From NCBI RefSeq assembly GCF_024722015.1, contig NZ_JANQBD010000021.1, forward strand, positions 106,105 to 170,104: a stretch of DNA of 64,000 nucleotides, in the 5' to 3' direction. Positions 40,600 through 50,235 of the stretch are shown here, piece after piece (position 1 is the first letter of the stretch; each line of letters begins with the position of its first letter). The translations under genes were made by a program, and so were the position numbers. Source of the stretch: Paenibacillus radicis (ex Xue et al. 2023) (GTDB taxonomy: Bacteria; Bacillota; Bacilli; Paenibacillales; NBRC-103111). A model generated the notes under the pieces. It saw only the letters and a list, made by a program, of their open reading frames with translations. It had not been told where the DNA came from and made no database searches.

Positions 40600-42506
40600 G
40601 TGCGCCACGCATGGCGATTAACTAGGCGGTGAAAGTCCGTTGTGGGGGCTTGTAGTTGCCAACCACTAGCCAAGAGCAAGGGTGTCCATCGCGAGGTGGA
40701 ATCTGAAGGAAGCTGGCGGCAAAATTCCGACCCGAGGAACACGAACGACATCAGGCACAGGATATGGGACGAGTCTGCTAAACAAGACGAAATCCAATAA
40801 ACTACACGGACATACCAGTGTAAATGGCGCGGGTGCATGGAAGGAAAGTGAATCGTCTTACCGTGGGAGGTCTCATGGACGTGAGGAGATCCGCTTCGAA
40901 TCACGGTTGAAACAAGATTTATCATGAGAAGTCAGCAGAAGCCATAGTACCTCGAACCGTCGACAGTTCGAGGGAAGGGCCGAACCTTAGGAGGTGGTAG
41001 TCAATGAACGTTACCGGGGCAGAAGAGAAGTACAGCCAACTTCCCGAAAAGGAAGGCTCGCTGCGGAAAGCAAGTGCGGAACACGGAGGATATGCAGGAG
41101 CGTACGGTTCTGAACGGATAACCGAAAACAACACCACCAACGCAAACGAGTCGAGGAAAGGACTGCTGGAGGAAATTGTGAGCGCAGCCAACCTGAACGA
41201 AGCGTTCAAGAGGGTGAGAGCGAACAAAGGCGCACACGGAGTCGATGGGATGAAAGTAGATGAACTTCTGCAATATCTCAAAGAAAACGGAGAAGCCGTC
41301 CGGCAGTCCATTCTGGACGGAAAATACCGTCCGAATCCCGTCCGAAGGGTAGAGATACCGAAAGAAGACGGCAAGAAGAAAAGAAATCTAGGCATTCCAA
41401 CGGTAGTTGACCGGGTCATCCAGCAGGCAATCGCGCAGGTGCTCAAGCCGATCTACGAACGACAGTTCTCGGAAAATAGCTACGGATTCCGGCCGAAGCG
41501 AAGCGCCCACGGTGCGATCGAGAAAAGCCAGAATCATATCCAGGAAGGATATAAGTACGTAGTGGACATGGATTTGGAGAAATACTTCGACTCGGTCAAT
41601 CAAAGCAAGCTGATCGAAGTGTTATCACGAACCATCAAAGACGGGCGAGTCATCTCGCTGATCCACAAATTTCTGAGAGCCGGCGTCGTGGTGAGGCGCA
41701 AATTCGAGGAAACAGAACTCGGCGTGCCGCAAGGTGGGAATCTGAGTCCAATACTTAGCAATATTATGCTAAATGAACTGGACAAGGAAATGGAGCGGCG
41801 CGGACATCGGTTTGTACGATACGCGGACGACCTCCTGATCTTCTGCAAAAGCCGAAGAAGTGCCGAGCGAACGCTTGAGAACATTCTGCCCTTCATCGAG
41901 AAGAAGCTGTTCCTGAAGGTGAACCGGGAAAAGACGGTGGTGGATGAGGCGAGGGGAATCAAATTCCTGGGATTCTCCTTTTACGAAGCAAAAGGGGAAA
42001 CGAGAGTCCGAATTCACCCGAAATCCATTGCAAAGATGAAAGCCAAGATCAAAGCGCAGACATCGCGGAGCAATGGAATGGGCAATGAGGAACGAGCAAA
42101 GAAGCTTGGACGCTACATTATGGGGTGGGTCAACTACTTCAAAATAGCGGACATGAAGAAACTGCTCAAAACCACGGACGAATGGATGAGAAGGCGAATC
42201 CGCATGATCTACTGGAAACAATGGAAACGAGTGAGGACGAAGTTCAAGATGCTCCAAACACTCGGCATCCGGAAACAGAAAGCATGGGAATTCGCGAATA
42301 CTCGAAAAGGCTACTGGAGAACTTCCATCAGCCCGATCCTCACCACCTCCCTCGGCAATAACACCATCAGAGGTTTGGGATTCCTTTTCTTTTCGGATTA
42401 TTATCGACAAGTTACTGCGTGAACTAGGGAACCGCCGTATACCGAACGGTACGTACGGTGGTGTGGGAGGTCGGCTGCTCAACTAATGAGCAGCCTCCTA
42501 CCCGAT
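40600..42506 (+). mobile_element. Group II intron, bacterial class C-like
   Basis: The 5' end reads GTGCGCCACGCATGGCG, the usual GUGYG start, followed by a structured ~400-nt 5' region. A reverse transcriptase/maturase gene occupies 41004-42422. Domain V is recognisable at about 42427-42465 (AACCGCCGTATACCGAACGG, then TACGTACGGTGGT). Domain VI is at about 42466-42504 with a GGCTGCTC/GAGCAGCC stem, and the end is proposed at GAT 42506. The location directly behind a terminator and the short reverse transcriptase without an endonuclease domain both mark class C. All parts look intact, so it may be active. Confidence 0.88.
41004..42422 (+). CDS. ltrA: Group II intron reverse transcriptase/maturase
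   Basis: A 472-residue intron-encoded protein. Reverse transcriptase blocks include GAHGVDGMKVDELLQYL, IPTVVDRVIQQAIAQVL and the catalytic YADD at residues 273-276 in FVRYADDLLIF. The maturase domain (GIIM) follows at about 360-470 (YIMGWVNYFKIADMKKLL, RRIRMIYWKQWKR). There is no C-terminal DNA-binding/endonuclease domain, as in class C. The start ATG follows AGGAGGTGG. The protein helps the intron splice and copies it into new terminator sites. Confidence 0.93.
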   Translation: MNVTGAEEKYSQLPEKEGSLRKASAEHGGYAGAYGSERITENNTTNANESRKGLLEEIVSAANLNEAFKRVRANKGAHGVDGMKVDELLQYLKENGEAVRQSILDGKYRPNPVRRVEIPKEDGKKKRNLGIPTVVDRVIQQAIAQVLKPIYERQFSENSYGFRPKRSAHGAIEKSQNHIQEGYKYVVDMDLEKYFDSVNQSKLIEVLSRTIKDGRVISLIHKFLRAGVVVRRKFEETELGVPQGGNLSPILSNIMLNELDKEMERRGHRFVRYADDLLIFCKSRRSAERTLENILPFIEKKLFLKVNREKTVVDEARGIKFLGFSFYEAKGETRVRIHPKSIAKMKAKIKAQTSRSNGMGNEERAKKLGRYIMGWVNYFKIADMKKLLKTTDEWMRRRIRMIYWKQWKRVRTKFKMLQTLGIRKQKAWEFANTRKGYWRTSISPILTTSLGNNTIRGLGFLFFSDYYRQVTA

Positions 42507-42645
42507 TTTAATAAGGATTTTATTGCGAAATATGGAACTGTTCATCAAAATGAAATCTCAATAGATATACCCAAATCTTCTAGTTTATGTATAATGTGAA
42601 TCTCTTCAGTGAAGAATAAGGTAAAATTTAGATCGGGGTTTGAGT

Positions 42646-44262
42646 ATGACATTATGGAAAAACATTCGCAAATGGAGCAAAAAATCCCAGCAAACTAAAA
42701 GTGATTTTGCAACTAGTTTTAGAAAGCGGAGTCTATCCAGCGATTTGCAAACGAATATCGATCAAATTAAGGAGGAATTCGGTTCCAGCCCTGATGTTAT
42801 TATTCGCGAATTCCTTCTCGGTACCGAGTCTGTACTTAAAGTAGCAATGATCTATATGGACGGCTTGGTTAATAAAAATGCCATTTTTCATTTTGTAGGA
42901 CATTTTCTGAACGGAGAATATCAGAAAGATTGGTTGGCAAACGCAAATCCGCACGAGAGCTTGTTGCATTTTTTAAGAAATCATGCCCATGAGATCCATG
43001 AATTGAGAACGATCGAAACTTGGAACGAAATGATGTTGTCTTGTTTGTCAGGTGATACGGTCATCTTAATTGACGGTTCAAATAATGGCATTGGGGGCAA
43101 CACCAGAGGAGGAGAATTAAGACAGATCTCGGAATCTACGACACAAGTTGTTATCCGCGGTCCAAAAGATGCATTCATCGAATCAATCGGGACCAACATC
43201 GCACTTGTACGCCGTCGCATCAAAAATCCGAATTTATGGCTAGAAAACATGGAAATCGGTAAAGTCACGCGAACGGATGTGGCTATATTGTACCTCCATG
43301 GCATTGCCAAAGAAGATTTAATAAAAGATATTAAAAAGAGATTGCTCGAGATCGAGATTGATTCAATCATGGAGTCCGGCAATATTGAAGAATTGATTGA
43401 AGACCAGACGTTCACGCCGTTTCCGACCATTTATAATACGGATCGTCCTGATATTATCGCCGCCAATATTATCGAAGGCAGGGTGGCCATATTTGTGGAC
43501 GGGACACCTTTTGTACTCATCGTACCGACGATTTTCTCTCAATTTTTTCAATCAGCAGAGGACTATTACCAACGCTTTGATTTTGCTACATTTGTGCGAT
43601 TATTGCGTTATGTCAGCTTTTTCATCTCGGTCATGGGACCATCAATCTATATCGCATTGATCACTTTTCATCAAGAAATGATTCCTTCCCAGCTGCTCTT
43701 CAGTCTTGTCTCTTCAAGGGAAGGGGTTCCTTTCCCTGCTTTAGTCGAAGCATTAATGATGGAACTGAGCTTTGAAATCTTGCGAGAAGCGGGCGTTCGT
43801 ATGCCTCGATCTGTCGGTCAGGCCGTTTCCATCGTAGGAGCGCTCGTCTTAGGTCAAGCGGCTGTACAAGCTGGTATCGTTTCTCCTGCTATGGTCATTG
43901 TTGTTGCCATTACCGGGATTGCTAGTTTCGCCACACCTGCGTTCAATATTGCCATTACTGCCCGCATGCTTCGTTTCGTGCTGATGATTTTGGCGGCAAG
44001 CTTTGGCGCTTTCGGCATTACCATGGGAATGATTTTTATTGTGGCTCATATGACCAGCTTACAGTCGTTCGGGACACCTTATTTGTCACCACTTGGACCT
44101 TTCAATATAATCGATCAAAAAGATACTTTTATTCGTTTTCCTCTCTGGTCGGTCATCACCAGGTCCAAGCTGTTCAGAGTTAAGAAATATGCCCAGACTT
44201 CGAAAGAGACTCCATCCGCTTTAAGCAATCATGGAGAAAGAAATGGGGATGGAGCTCAATGA
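42646..44262 (+). CDS. gerA: Spore germination receptor A-type subunit
   Basis: A 538-residue GerA-family subunit. A hydrophilic N-terminal domain (1-300) includes EEFGSSPDVIIREFLLGTES and GDTVILIDGSN. A C-terminal membrane domain with about five segments begins near FATFVRLLRYVSFFISVMGP. It sits in the inner spore membrane and, with B and C subunits, senses a germinant such as an amino acid or sugar. ATG 42646 is 7 nt behind CGGGG; a TTG at 42640 is the alternative. It overlaps the next gene by 4 bp. Confidence 0.93.
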   Translation: MTLWKNIRKWSKKSQQTKSDFATSFRKRSLSSDLQTNIDQIKEEFGSSPDVIIREFLLGTESVLKVAMIYMDGLVNKNAIFHFVGHFLNGEYQKDWLANANPHESLLHFLRNHAHEIHELRTIETWNEMMLSCLSGDTVILIDGSNNGIGGNTRGGELRQISESTTQVVIRGPKDAFIESIGTNIALVRRRIKNPNLWLENMEIGKVTRTDVAILYLHGIAKEDLIKDIKKRLLEIEIDSIMESGNIEELIEDQTFTPFPTIYNTDRPDIIAANIIEGRVAIFVDGTPFVLIVPTIFSQFFQSAEDYYQRFDFATFVRLLRYVSFFISVMGPSIYIALITFHQEMIPSQLLFSLVSSREGVPFPALVEALMMELSFEILREAGVRMPRSVGQAVSIVGALVLGQAAVQAGIVSPAMVIVVAITGIASFATPAFNIAITARMLRFVLMILAASFGAFGITMGMIFIVAHMTSLQSFGTPYLSPLGPFNIIDQKDTFIRFPLWSVITRSKLFRVKKYAQTSKETPSALSNHGERNGDGAQ

Positions 44263-45467
44263 ATGTTAACAGGGTATTACTGATCGTATTTCTTATGGGA
44301 ATAATGATGATTACAGGGTGCTGGAACCGAAGGGAGCTTTCGGAGCTTTCCATCGTTTCCGCCATAGGCATTGATAAACTACAAGATGATGAATACCTCA
44401 TCTCTTTTCAAATTATTAACCCTTCAGAAGTAGCAGGTAAATCTCCAAGTGGGGGTGCCGGAGGATATTCGCTTCCTGTAAACGTGTATCGGGGGATGGG
44501 GAAGACGATTCGCGAGGCTACATTGAAAGCTTCGCAGCAGCTGCCTCGAAAAATTTATTTTTCTCATGTTCGTTTGGTTGTTATTGGTGAGACTTTAGCT
44601 CAAGAAGGTATTCAGGAACTTTTTGATTTTTTCGAAAGATTTTTTGAATCCAGGCTAAACATAAATGTTCTTGTCGCCAGAAATGGGGATGCAGAATCTG
44701 TAATCTCGTTCCTTTCTCCTATTGAAAAAGTACCAGGAAACTCCGTCGTGGATCAAATAAAATTAACAACATACGTATGGTCGTCTAATGTGAACACCGA
44801 AATGGTGGACGTCATAAAGATGATAGTCAGTGAAGGAAAAGAACTTAGCATTAGCGGTATTAAAATTCTTGGAAATCCCAAAATTGGGGGTCAACAAACA
44901 AATTTTAGGACAAGTGAACCAAGAGCTATACTTGCTATTAGCGGCATCGCAATATTTAAGGATATGAAATTAGTAAAGTGGTTGGATGGAGACGAAGCAT
45001 ACGGTACCGTATGGACATTAAATAAAATGAAGAGTACGATGGTCAGTCTCGATTGTCAGAACAAAAAAAACGCACTCGATATTGTTGTTCTTCGTTCAAA
45101 AACAAGAGTGCAGGCTAAAGTTAAAGGGGAAAAACCCTCTATTTACATCGACATCAAAGAGGAAAGCGATGTCGGCGAAGTAAGATGCGGCCTGGATCTG
45201 AGTGATCCTGATGAAATAATGAATATAGAGAAAGCGTTGGCTGAGAAGACGAAACGAATGGTGCTCGCAGCCGTTAAGGAGGCACAAAAAGCAAAAAGCG
45301 ATATTTTTGGATTTGGAGAATACGTGAATATGGAAAACCCGAAAACATGGAAACAGCTCAAGGATGACTGGAACACTACTTTTGTTGAAGTCCCCGTAAA
45401 TGTAACGGTGACAGCTTATATACGCAGGACCGGTTTAGTGACAAAACCGTATTTCTACAAAGAGTAA
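44259..45467 (+). CDS. gerC: Ger(x)C-family spore germination lipoprotein
   Basis: A 402-residue lipoprotein with lipobox MITGC (C21), followed by the family start WNRRELSELSIVSAIGIDK. Domains I-III of the GerC fold fit the length; the end reads VNVTVTAYIRRTGLVTKPY. It is the C subunit of the germinant receptor and lies on the outer face of the inner spore membrane. Its gene comes between the A and B genes, an order found in many Bacillales beside the classical A-B-C order. Confidence 0.93.
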   Translation: MNVNRVLLIVFLMGIMMITGCWNRRELSELSIVSAIGIDKLQDDEYLISFQIINPSEVAGKSPSGGAGGYSLPVNVYRGMGKTIREATLKASQQLPRKIYFSHVRLVVIGETLAQEGIQELFDFFERFFESRLNINVLVARNGDAESVISFLSPIEKVPGNSVVDQIKLTTYVWSSNVNTEMVDVIKMIVSEGKELSISGIKILGNPKIGGQQTNFRTSEPRAILAISGIAIFKDMKLVKWLDGDEAYGTVWTLNKMKSTMVSLDCQNKKNALDIVVLRSKTRVQAKVKGEKPSIYIDIKEESDVGEVRCGLDLSDPDEIMNIEKALAEKTKRMVLAAVKEAQKAKSDIFGFGEYVNMENPKTWKQLKDDWNTTFVEVPVNVTVTAYIRRTGLVTKPYFYKE

Positions 45468-45494
45468 GTTCATGCAGCGGTGGGAAGGTGTTTG

Positions 45495-46610
45495 ATGCTT
45501 ATGGAGAAAACGAAAATCAACATGTGGCAGTACTTTGTGCTCATCTTACTATTTGAATTCGGAACTGCGATTGTTGTGAGTCTTGGGGTGGCTGCGAAGA
45601 AGGATGCATGGATTGCCATTTTGCTTGGTTTGATTGGGGGATTGATTCTGTATAGTGTCTATGTCTCTTTATTTCATAGGCATTCTGGTTTGCCGTTAAC
45701 CGGATATCTGAGGGAAATACTCGGGAAACATGTCGGGTGGCTTGTAGGATTAATATATCTCCTCCTGTTTATATATGGGGCAGCAAGGGACTTGAGAGAT
45801 GCCGGAGACCTGCTGGTAACGGCTGTTTATGATCAGACGCCGCTATTCGTAGTTAACTTTATCATGTTCATTGTTATTGCTTATGTGTTATATAAAGGGG
45901 TTCTAGTTTTGGTAAGAACAGGGGAAATTTTCTTTTTGATTCTGATCTTTTTGGGTATCATGGGCAATGGGCTTGTTTGGATATCCGGACTTGTGGATAT
46001 CAAAAATTTGCTGCCGATACTGGAAAACGGATGGAAGCCGATTTGGACAGAAGCTTTTCCACAGACACTGGCTTTCCCTTTCGGGGAAATGATTTGCTTT
46101 ACGATGCTACTTCCGTATTTACAAAAACCTCAGAAAGCTATGAAAATTGGTTTATTTGCCATGGTATTAGGCGGTCTTGTATTAAGCTATACAATTACGC
46201 TTGAAATTTCCGTGCTTGGTTACAACTTGGTAAGCCGTAATGCGTTCCCTTTGTTACAGACAATCAGTATCGTAAAAATTGCAGACTTCCTGCAGCGATT
46301 TGATGCGATAGCGATTTTGACATTTATTATTTGTGATTTCTTTAAGATCGCCATGTTTTATTATGCATCAGTTTTGGCGGTGGCAGATTTATTCAAGATT
46401 AAAGAACAAAACAAACTTGTGCTTCCGATTGGCGTCGTCATTCTTTTCAGTTCCATGACGATTGCCAGCAATTTTACGGAACACATGAATGAAGGAATCC
46501 GCCTCGTTCCGTTCTATTTATTATTTCCTTTACAAACGGTTATCCCCTTACTACTGCTTGGAATCTCATGGATCCGGCAATACTGGGGCCCCGCTTCAAA
46601 CAACTCTTAA
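45495..46610 (+). CDS. gerB: GerAB-type spore permease (germination receptor B subunit)
   Basis: A 371-residue protein of the APC-fold spore permease family with about ten membrane segments (starting INMWQYFVLILLFEFGTAIV). The conserved stretch AFPFGEMICFTMLLPYLQKP and a later NAFPLLQTISIVKIADFLQRF support the family. This subunit binds the germinant. I start at ATG 45495 behind GGAAGGTG. It ends 4 bp inside the convergent small gene. Confidence 0.92.
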   Translation: MLMEKTKINMWQYFVLILLFEFGTAIVVSLGVAAKKDAWIAILLGLIGGLILYSVYVSLFHRHSGLPLTGYLREILGKHVGWLVGLIYLLLFIYGAARDLRDAGDLLVTAVYDQTPLFVVNFIMFIVIAYVLYKGVLVLVRTGEIFFLILIFLGIMGNGLVWISGLVDIKNLLPILENGWKPIWTEAFPQTLAFPFGEMICFTMLLPYLQKPQKAMKIGLFAMVLGGLVLSYTITLEISVLGYNLVSRNAFPLLQTISIVKIADFLQRFDAIAILTFIICDFFKIAMFYYASVLAVADLFKIKEQNKLVLPIGVVILFSSMTIASNFTEHMNEGIRLVPFYLLFPLQTVIPLLLLGISWIRQYWGPASNNS

Positions 46611-46831
46611 TTCGGTGACTTCTTTATAAATTGTGAAAGAAAAGGTGGTATTAGTAACATACTTGCGATGATAAGCAAAATAACGATCTCGGTAGACGTA
46701 AACATTTTTATTGTGCTTAGCATACCCCGGAGTGAATAATTCAGACTTATTCCCGAAAACAGATCTATGGTTATTGCAAAAGCAGTGGTTAATACAAATA
46801 TTAAGAAAGCAAGCAGCAATATTTTCATCAT
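46607..46831 (-). CDS. Small two-helix membrane protein beside the ger operon
   Basis: A 74-residue protein with two membrane segments (LLLAFLIFVLTTAFAITIDL and EIVILLIIASMLLIPPFL) and a basic tail. The start ATGATG follows a GGGG ribosome site in GATCGGGGTT, the same decamer that precedes gerA. It is convergent with gerB, overlapping it by 4 bp. Small membrane proteins are known partners of some germinant receptors (D subunits), but those are normally in the operon and on the same strand, so the role is uncertain. Confidence 0.6.
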   Translation of the reverse strand: MMKILLLAFLIFVLTTAFAITIDLFSGISLNYSLRGMLSTIKMFTSTEIVILLIIASMLLIPPFLSQFIKKSPN

Positions 46832-46985
46832 TCGGTAACCCCGATCATAAAGTTAGTCAAACGTATTCTCGTTGAATTTATCGTTTATGTTAACCATTCG
46901 GGGTTATTTCTATTGGATTAAATAATGGTAATCGCGAATAAAGTGAGAGCATACGTCTCCGCTTACAACACAGGGTAGTGGACAT

Positions 46986-47024
46986 AAAAAAGATGATCCC
47001 TGATAAATTCAAGGGTCATCTCTT
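46986..47024 (-). terminator. Minus-strand terminator
   Basis: GATGATCCCT (46993-47002) pairs with AGGGTCATC (47012-47020). Read on the minus strand the stem is followed by TTTTTTATG. It would stop minus-strand transcription entering the small membrane-protein gene. No other feature is seen from 46832 to 47108. Confidence 0.55.
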
Positions 47025-47108
47025 GGCTGCTTAACTCCGCGGTGATTTGTTTAAATTGTCCACGATCCGGATCAGTGTTCAGCTCTGTCGAGGGGAACAA
47101 AAAATAGA

Positions 47109-47137
47109 TTGAACACAAAATAACACTATGATATAAT
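47109..47137 (+). promoter_or_regulatory. Promoter of the helicase gene
   Basis: TTGAAC (47109-47114), a 17-bp spacer and a perfect TATAAT (47132-47137). Confidence 0.75.
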
Positions 47138-47269
47138 CAATAGCGTTAATGAAAATTTTAAATAGTATGAATCCAGTTTTAATCCTACTTTAATTGTACA
47201 TCTGGAACTTTGATTTGTCAATGCTCTTTTTTACCTCAAAAAACGGAAGAAGGAGTGTGTTCAGGAGAT

Positions 47270-49684
47270 ATGGATACAAATTGGCGGCAGGAACAGGAGC
47301 GGCTGGAACGGGTCAGGAACAAGCTGCAGGCGAGAATCGCCGAACTGGAGCCGGAGGTTGCCGGGCTGCACGATCAGGCTACGGACATCCGCAAGCGGTT
47401 TTGGGAAGAAGTTACGATTAACACAAGTACTTACGAAGATTTCGAAGAGACCTTCTACACGATTAACCAGCAGTCCGCGGTATTGGCCGAACGGGAGCGC
47501 GGCCACAAGCTGTTGACACAGCAATGGAAAAGCATGAAACGTCTGCTCCCGTCTCCTTATTTCGGACGCATCGACTTTCAGGAGGATGGCCTGGGCCTCA
47601 GCGAGCAGATCTATATCGGCGTATCTTCCTTCGTCGACGAAGATGGATTGAGCTTTCTGATCTATGACTGGCGTACGCCAATAGCTAGCCTCTACTACGA
47701 CTACTCCCCAGGTCGAGCGTCTTATGTCACGCCGGCCGGACGAATCGAAGGGACGATGGAGCTCAAACGGCAGTTTCAGATTCAAAACGGGAAAATCCGC
47801 AACATGTTTGATGCGAGCGAAACGATCGGAGACGAATTGCTGCAGCAAGTGCTTGGCAAAGGTGCGGACTCGCAAATGAAGAGTATCGTGGCAACCATCC
47901 AGAAGGAACAAAACGCTATCATCCGCAATGACAAAAGCCGGATGCTTATCGTGCAAGGGGCGGCCGGCAGCGGTAAGACTTCCGCGGCATTGCAGCGGGT
48001 GGCGTACTTGCTGTATAAACACCGCCAGACGATCAGGGCTGATCAGATTGTTCTTTTCTCACCTAATCCGATGTTTACCAGTTATATTTCCACCGTCCTT
48101 CCCGAACTCGGTGAAGAGAATATGCAGCAGACAACTTTTCAAGAATATCTCGACTATTGGATAGGTTCTTCGTTACGGCCGGAGGATCCCTTTGATCAGA
48201 TCGAATATGTACTGAACGCACAAGGAGCGCCGGGATATGAGGCTCGTCTTCAGGGGATCGAGTATAAAGCTTCCGAAGCTTTCCTGCAAGCACTGCAGAA
48301 CTATGGAATGTGGTTGGGAGGGGAAGGCATGCGATTCAACGGTATTCGGATTCGGGACCGCGACTTGATTACCGCGGAGCGAATGAGAGTGAAATTTTAC
48401 GGTTATGACCGTTCCCTGCCGTTGCTCAATCGTGTCGTTCTCTTGCAGGAATGGCTGCTGAATGAACTGGCTTCGCTGGAACGTATGGAGCGGGAAGCGC
48501 CTTGGGTACAGGAAGAGTTGAATTATCTCGACACCGAGCAGTACGAGGAAGTCTTCGGAATGCTGCATAAAGAGAGAGAAGTCTTCGACATTGCGGAACA
48601 ATTCGCCGCAATTCGCGAGAAAATTAACAATAAGCGCCGGGAAGATGAAGGTGACTTTGACTTCGCCCGGAGAGAGGAAGATCTGCTCCGCCGAAGAATC
48701 GTGAAAGAAAGCTTTAAGCCGCTAAGGAAAAGTGTAAAGAAACTCTCGTTTATAGATGTCAAAGGCATATATGGCCAATTGTTTGTCGACGAAGCCGCTT
48801 ATCGTGAGAAAACGAGTGGGGCCGCCATCCCCCCGCTGTGGCCTGAAATATGCAGACAAACCAAGGAAATGCTGCTCAGGAACGAATTGTTCCATGAGGA
48901 TGCGACTCCGTACTTGTATATAAAAGAACTGATCGAAGGCGTCCGGACGAACACGGAAATCCGGTATGTCTTCGTTGATGAGGGTCAGGATTATTCGTCG
49001 TTTCAATATGAATATCTAAAAAAGCTGTTCCCCCGTGCACGGATGACGGTGCTCGGCGATTTCCGGCAAGCGATCTTCATGCAGGCTACAAGTTTGGACG
49101 CAGCCGATTCGTCGCTAGTCCGCCTTTTTGGTGAAGCCGAAACAAGCCTTGTCTCCCTTGTACGCAGTTATCGTTCAACTAGGGAGATTGTTGAATTTAC
49201 AAAATCGATGCTTCCAGACGGGGAAGAAATTGCACCGTTTGAAAGGGGAGGCCAAAAGCCCCTTCTGACGAGACTGGACGGCGGGGAGAAGCGTGATGCG
49301 CAACTTCTGGAAGACATCGCGGCGCTCAGGGCCGAGGGCTTCGATTCTATCGCCGTCATTACTAAGACCGCAGCTGAAAGCCGGGAAGCCCATGAATCGT
49401 TACGGATTCAAGGAGGCGAAGCTCTGCAGCTCATTACGAAGGAGACGCTTAACTTTGAAAAAGGAGTGATGGTCATTCCTGTGTATCTCGCCAAGGGTGT
49501 CGAGTTCGATGCAGTCTTGGTCTATGAAGCTTCGCCCGAAGCTTACGGCAGGGACAACGAACGCAAGCTTCTTTATACGGCGTGTACGCGGGCCATGCAT
49601 CGGCTTCATCTTTACACGACGAGCGATTGGTCGCCGTTCTTGCAGGCGTTGCCTGCGAATTTGTACGAGAAAGCGTCATATTGA
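47270..49684 (+). CDS. helD: HelD-like superfamily 1 helicase / RNA polymerase recycling factor
   Basis: An 804-residue UvrD/Rep-like ATPase of the HelD group. A coiled-coil N-terminal arm (1-100) is followed by the first part of the helicase core. Walker A is QGAAGSGKTSAALQRVAYLL with K236, Walker B is YVFVDEGQDYSSFQ, and later motifs include GDFRQAIFMQ, SLVRSYRSTREIVEFT and YTACTRAMHRLHLY. HelD uses ATP to release RNA polymerase from DNA in Bacillus subtilis. I take ATG 47270; AGGAG is only 2 nt away but AAGGAG lies 14 nt upstream, so the start is not certain. The gene is monocistronic with a strong terminator. Confidence 0.88.
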   Translation: MDTNWRQEQERLERVRNKLQARIAELEPEVAGLHDQATDIRKRFWEEVTINTSTYEDFEETFYTINQQSAVLAERERGHKLLTQQWKSMKRLLPSPYFGRIDFQEDGLGLSEQIYIGVSSFVDEDGLSFLIYDWRTPIASLYYDYSPGRASYVTPAGRIEGTMELKRQFQIQNGKIRNMFDASETIGDELLQQVLGKGADSQMKSIVATIQKEQNAIIRNDKSRMLIVQGAAGSGKTSAALQRVAYLLYKHRQTIRADQIVLFSPNPMFTSYISTVLPELGEENMQQTTFQEYLDYWIGSSLRPEDPFDQIEYVLNAQGAPGYEARLQGIEYKASEAFLQALQNYGMWLGGEGMRFNGIRIRDRDLITAERMRVKFYGYDRSLPLLNRVVLLQEWLLNELASLERMEREAPWVQEELNYLDTEQYEEVFGMLHKEREVFDIAEQFAAIREKINNKRREDEGDFDFARREEDLLRRRIVKESFKPLRKSVKKLSFIDVKGIYGQLFVDEAAYREKTSGAAIPPLWPEICRQTKEMLLRNELFHEDATPYLYIKELIEGVRTNTEIRYVFVDEGQDYSSFQYEYLKKLFPRARMTVLGDFRQAIFMQATSLDAADSSLVRLFGEAETSLVSLVRSYRSTREIVEFTKSMLPDGEEIAPFERGGQKPLLTRLDGGEKRDAQLLEDIAALRAEGFDSIAVITKTAAESREAHESLRIQGGEALQLITKETLNFEKGVMVIPVYLAKGVEFDAVLVYEASPEAYGRDNERKLLYTACTRAMHRLHLYTTSDWSPFLQALPANLYEKASY

Positions 49685-49806
49685 TTGATTGACATATCGG
49701 GGGGTGACGTCGGCCGCAATATGCTACGCTCATGATTCTGCAAATCCGAACCCGGCGATGATGGCGGGTCACTAATCGCGAATCGGCTCCGATTCGCTCA
49801 TATGCA

Positions 49807-49843
49807 AATAGCCTTGGCCGTTAGTCGGCCAAGGCTATTTTTT
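49807..49843 (+). terminator. Terminator behind the helicase gene
   Basis: AATAGCCTTGGCCG (49807-49820) pairs with CGGCCAAGGCTATT (49826-49839) around TTAGT, then TTTT. A smaller dyad GCGAATCG/CGATTCGC lies just before it at 49780-49799. Confidence 0.92.
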
Positions 49844-50127
49844 GCGGAATCATGCTAGTCTGTACAGCACGTCACGGTGATACCGGTATTTGATCGATTA
49901 GGAGATTGGAATTTTCATAAACACTTGATTTGACGAAGTTGAGTTGTCATATTAAGGTAGTGCTGGTGCAGTTGTACCGATTCATACAGGAAGACCGTTC
50001 TCAGGATCAGAACCAAGCTGAGCCATTTTGGATTATTAACGGAAGGGAGTTTCGATTTTGATGACTATGTTCAGGTTTTAATGGGTAGGCAAGCTAAAGG
50101 GATTCTTAACATAATAGAGGTATGGAT

Positions 50128-50208
50128 GAGACTTTACCGATTCTGCTGGTGTATCCTTTCCTGCAAAAGTATGTCTATGGCGCTCTTGTCGGGGCGATCA
50201 AAGGTTAA
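50128..50208 (+). pseudogene. 3' remnant of an LplC/YtcP-type ABC permease gene
   Basis: The frame ending at TAA 50206-50208 reads ETLPILLVYPFLQKYVYGAL then VGAIKG. This is the characteristic end of YtcP/LplC-type sugar permeases; the intact paralogue at 54151-55044 ends TLPVLIIYPFIQRHFVKGMM then IGSLKG. Only about 26 codons survive. The DNA from 49844 to 50127 shows no other recognisable gene piece. Confidence 0.75.
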
Positions 50209-50235
50209 CGTTTTTTTAGAACAGGGGGCAAGCGA

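Noticed and set aside
47261..48022. Minus-strand frame of 253 codons opposite the helicase gene
   Set aside because: The plus strand carries clear helicase motifs here; the minus frame has no start signal or family pattern.
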